A DNA stretch of 54,284 nucleotides from Rikenellaceae bacterium. GTDB lineage: Bacteria > Bacteroidota > Bacteroidia > Bacteroidales > Rikenellaceae. Location: the NCBI GenBank assembly GCA_017415005.1, contig JAFQJK010000099.1:1-54284 (forward strand), read 5' to 3'. This document shows, piece after piece, positions 52,690-54,284 of this stretch (its first letter is position 1; each line of letters opens with the position of its first letter). Under the pieces are notes generated by a model that made no database searches, was not told where the DNA came from, and worked only from the letters and a program-made list of their open reading frames with translations. The translations under genes and the position numbers were made by a program.

Positions 52690-52719
52690 TGGCTGTCCGA
52701 TCTGGGCGTATAAAATTTA

Positions 52720-53550
52720 TTAAAATCTGAAATTCAGATAAATGCGAGCACCAGAAGTCTTGAACTTGGTCTTCGACGTGGCAATATATTCGCCATCAAC
52801 AATATCGCCTTCGTCATCGCTGGCACCGAACTCCTTATAGTTGCCCTTGCCCCAGCGGTACTCGGCACCGATACCGATCGCCCCGAACGAGACCGAGCCG
52901 CCCGTCACGAAGAACGAGGCATAGCCGCCGGCAATCGTCTCGGCCTCGGTCGAATAAAGAGCCGCAAACGAGGGTGCGTAGCGGAAATAGGCATGGACCT
53001 TCAGCTTGCTGACCGGCGTTACGGTCACCGACGGCCCCACCTGCACGCCAATCTCGGCCTGATGGAGCGTACTTTCGTAAACCTCCTTCTGTAGGGAGGA
53101 ACCGTCATACCACTCATCGACATACCTGCTCTTGTAGTTGGCATAGTTGATGTCGAAGAACGTACCGTCGATACCGAAGCGTACCATCCCGCCCAGCGGC
53201 TTGCGATGCACGTAATATGTCTTACCGACCGTAAAAGCCGCGCCGATCTTACTTTCGGGACTCTCCCCATTGTCGATCAGCCAGCTCTCGCCGAGCGGCT
53301 CGAGCGTCTGGGTGGTAAAGCTCAGGTTGATATACTTCCGGCGGGCATTGGCCCCGTACTTCTTAAAGTCGGTCCTGACCTGACGGATCAGGTCGTCGAT
53401 GATCGCCGGATCATCCGGGGCATACGTCTCGAGCGCATCGTACAACTTTCCATACTTCTTCTGGAGCAGATTGTTGTTGGATTGCGCCGCAGCACTACCG
53501 GTTGCCAGGAGCAAAACCGCCAGCAGCCCGAAAAGCGTAACATTTCTCAT
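52720..53550 (-). CDS. Outer-membrane beta-barrel protein
   Basis: A 276-residue protein with a signal peptide (MRNVTLFGLLAVLLLATGSAAAQS). After about 60 helical residues (KYGKLYDALETYAPDD), strands with alternating hydrophobic and aromatic residues run to the end (GGMVRFGIDGTFFDINYANY, IGIGAEYRWGKGNY, ARIYLNFRF). The last residue is Phe, the usual signal for barrel insertion. I do not recognise a specific family. The barrel would have about ten strands. No function can be given. Confidence 0.78.
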   Translation of the reverse strand: MRNVTLFGLLAVLLLATGSAAAQSNNNLLQKKYGKLYDALETYAPDDPAIIDDLIRQVRTDFKKYGANARRKYINLSFTTQTLEPLGESWLIDNGESPESKIGAAFTVGKTYYVHRKPLGGMVRFGIDGTFFDINYANYKSRYVDEWYDGSSLQKEVYESTLHQAEIGVQVGPSVTVTPVSKLKVHAYFRYAPSFAALYSTEAETIAGGYASFFVTGGSVSFGAIGIGAEYRWGKGNYKEFGASDDEGDIVDGEYIATSKTKFKTSGARIYLNFRF

Positions 53551-53578
53551 GCGTTTGGATTTTGGATTGCGTACGTCG

Positions 53579-53586
53579 CAAAGATA
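53579..53586 (-). promoter_or_regulatory. -7 box for the beta-barrel gene
   Basis: The minus strand reads TATCTTTG at 53586-53579, a perfect -7 box. It lies 29 bases before the ATG. No -33 TTTG is seen. Confidence 0.6.
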
Positions 53587-53661
53587 GGCAATTAATCCTC
53601 CCGACGAACGGCACCGACAGATTCATTCGCGGCAGAAACGCAATACTTACCTGACAGGCCG

Positions 53662-53695
53662 AAAAAAACGGCTGCCCGGAAGAACCGGACAGCCG
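53662..53695 (-). terminator. Intrinsic terminator of clpB
   Basis: CGGCTGCCCGG (53669-53679) pairs with CCGGACAGCCG (53685-53695) with one mismatch around AAGAA. In the minus direction the stem is followed by a run of seven T (53668-53662). It lies 43 bases after the clpB stop. Confidence 0.9.
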
Positions 53696-53738
53696 TCGTT
53701 ATCATCTTACCGGGCGGGACCTACCCCGGGCAGCGTTA

Positions 53739-54284
53739 TCAATTCCTGAAAGTAAGCCCTTCCGCACCCGCATCGATCGAGATCGGCTTCTCGCGGTTGA
53801 TCTTACCCGAGAGGATCTCCTTCGACAACTCGTTGACCACGTACCGTTGCAACGTACGTTTGACCGGCCGCGCGCCGAACATCGGGTCATAGCCCTCCTG
53901 TGCCAGCCACTCCTCGGCTTTTTTCGTTACATCGAGCGTGACATTGTTCGTCTCGAGAAGCTTCCGGATACCGCAGATCTGCATCTTCACGATGCGCAGG
54001 ATGTCCTCCTTGTTGAGCGGGGTGAACATCACGATCTCGTCGATCCGGTTCAGGAACTCGGGCCGGATGGTCTGCTTCATCAGCTCGAACACCTCGCGTT
54101 TGGTCTTGTCGATCAGCTCGGGCGTGATCTTGGCCTCTTTGCCCGCCTCGGTCGAGAAGTTGTCCATGATGATGTGCGAGCCGATGTTCGAGGTCATGAT
54201 AATGATCGTGTTGCGGAAGTCGACCGTCCGGCCGTTGTTATCCGTGAGGCGGCCGTCGTCAAGCACCTGCAGCAGGATGTTGAA
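53739..54284 (-). CDS. clpB: ATP-dependent chaperone ClpB, C-terminal part (cut by window edge)
   Basis: About 180 residues of the second AAA+ domain and the C-terminal D2-small domain are present; the gene continues past the window edge. NILLQVLDDGRLTDNNGRTVDFRN and IIIMTSNIGSHII are the Walker-B-adjacent and sensor-1 stretches. RPEFLNRIDEIVMF carries the arginine finger, and GYDPMFGARPVKRTLQRYV is sensor 2. These identify ClpB, which disaggregates proteins with DnaK. ClpA and ClpC share the fold, but the pattern EFLNRIDEIVMFTPL is nearest ClpB. Confidence 0.93.
   Translation of the reverse strand, partial: FNILLQVLDDGRLTDNNGRTVDFRNTIIIMTSNIGSHIIMDNFSTEAGKEAKITPELIDKTKREVFELMKQTIRPEFLNRIDEIVMFTPLNKEDILRIVKMQICGIRKLLETNNVTLDVTKKAEEWLAQEGYDPMFGARPVKRTLQRYVVNELSKEILSGKINREKPISIDAGAEGLTFRN

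Larger units (their letters stand above)
51993..52719. other. 727-base intergenic region with promoter and hairpin repeats
   Basis: From left to right it holds the leader and promoter of the PspC operon, a direct-repeat block (52056-52080), two related hairpins (52196-52273), a further stem at 52602-52622, a short stem with TTTT at 52621-52640, and a third related hairpin at 52667-52689. Short open frames exist on both strands, but none has a plausible protein pattern. Confidence 0.6.

Noticed and set aside
52446-52730. A 94-codon basic frame in the large intergenic region
   Set aside because: It runs through the hairpins and has an Arg/Lys/Pro-rich sequence with no fold-like pattern.
1-54284. 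tRNA, rRNA, CRISPR or insertion sequence
   Set aside because: No cloverleaf, rRNA core, spaced repeat array or transposase motif was seen on either strand.

Overview
The window looks like a chromosomal segment of a GC-rich (about 60-65 percent by eye) Bacteroidales bacterium, most likely Alistipes or a related Rikenellaceae member. Reasons: many promoters carry the Bacteroidota -7 box TAnnTTTG, Shine-Dalgarno sequences are rare, and the gene set (hemD-rnpA-yidD, DUF4271, acn-icd-gltA, GxGYxYP protein, YqaA, PspC/PadR) is typical of that phylum. I see no rRNA, tRNA, CRISPR array, insertion sequence or prophage. The genus call is inference.

Layout. 150-5138: a secreted GxGYxYP glycoside-hydrolase-like protein, an M3 peptidase lipoprotein and rsmE, with a symmetric divergent promoter between the last two. 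5381-13981: one tight operon for a hydrogenase-4/complex-I-like membrane complex (HyfB, C, E, F-like, a HyfG-like large subunit and a ferredoxin/HyfI-like fusion), followed by two half-size chromate transporters. The large subunit has none of the nickel-binding cysteines and the small subunit keeps one of four proximal-cluster cysteines, so this is an energy-converting hydrogenase-related (Ehr-type) complex rather than a hydrogenase. This is the strongest candidate for poorly described biology here. 14112-22436 (minus): yidD, rnpA, hemD, DUF4271, a histidine kinase, an S41 protease, a small membrane protein, ispH, cmk and a LysE exporter. 22875-26010: lnt and folC. 26409-31454: acn, icd and gltA, the oxidative citrate-to-2-oxoglutarate branch.

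31774-34176: an alpha/beta hydrolase and an iron alcohol dehydrogenase flank a 49-codon remnant of a cyclophilin-like protein. 34660-42203: an envelope-type region with two SGNH hydrolases, a small XRE repressor with a palindromic operator region, a possible 48-residue ORF, a bactofilin, an MBOAT acyltransferase, a PAP2 phosphatase and an ICMT-like methyltransferase. 42375-49340: asnA, tyrS, tsaB, a PfkB kinase, a YqaA protein, a decayed AAA ATPase and pfkA. 49412-51992: an envelope-stress-like operon (two PspC proteins, PadR, a LiaF-like protein). 51993-52719 is non-coding and holds related hairpins. The window ends with an outer-membrane beta-barrel protein and the 3' end of clpB.

Several starts were moved downstream of the first ATG (the M3 peptidase, the hydrolase, the first SGNH protein, XRE, tyrS, tsaB, PfkB), because a -7 box, a signal peptide or the family N-terminus fits the later start. 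Long open frames antisense to real genes are a by-product of high GC and were left out.
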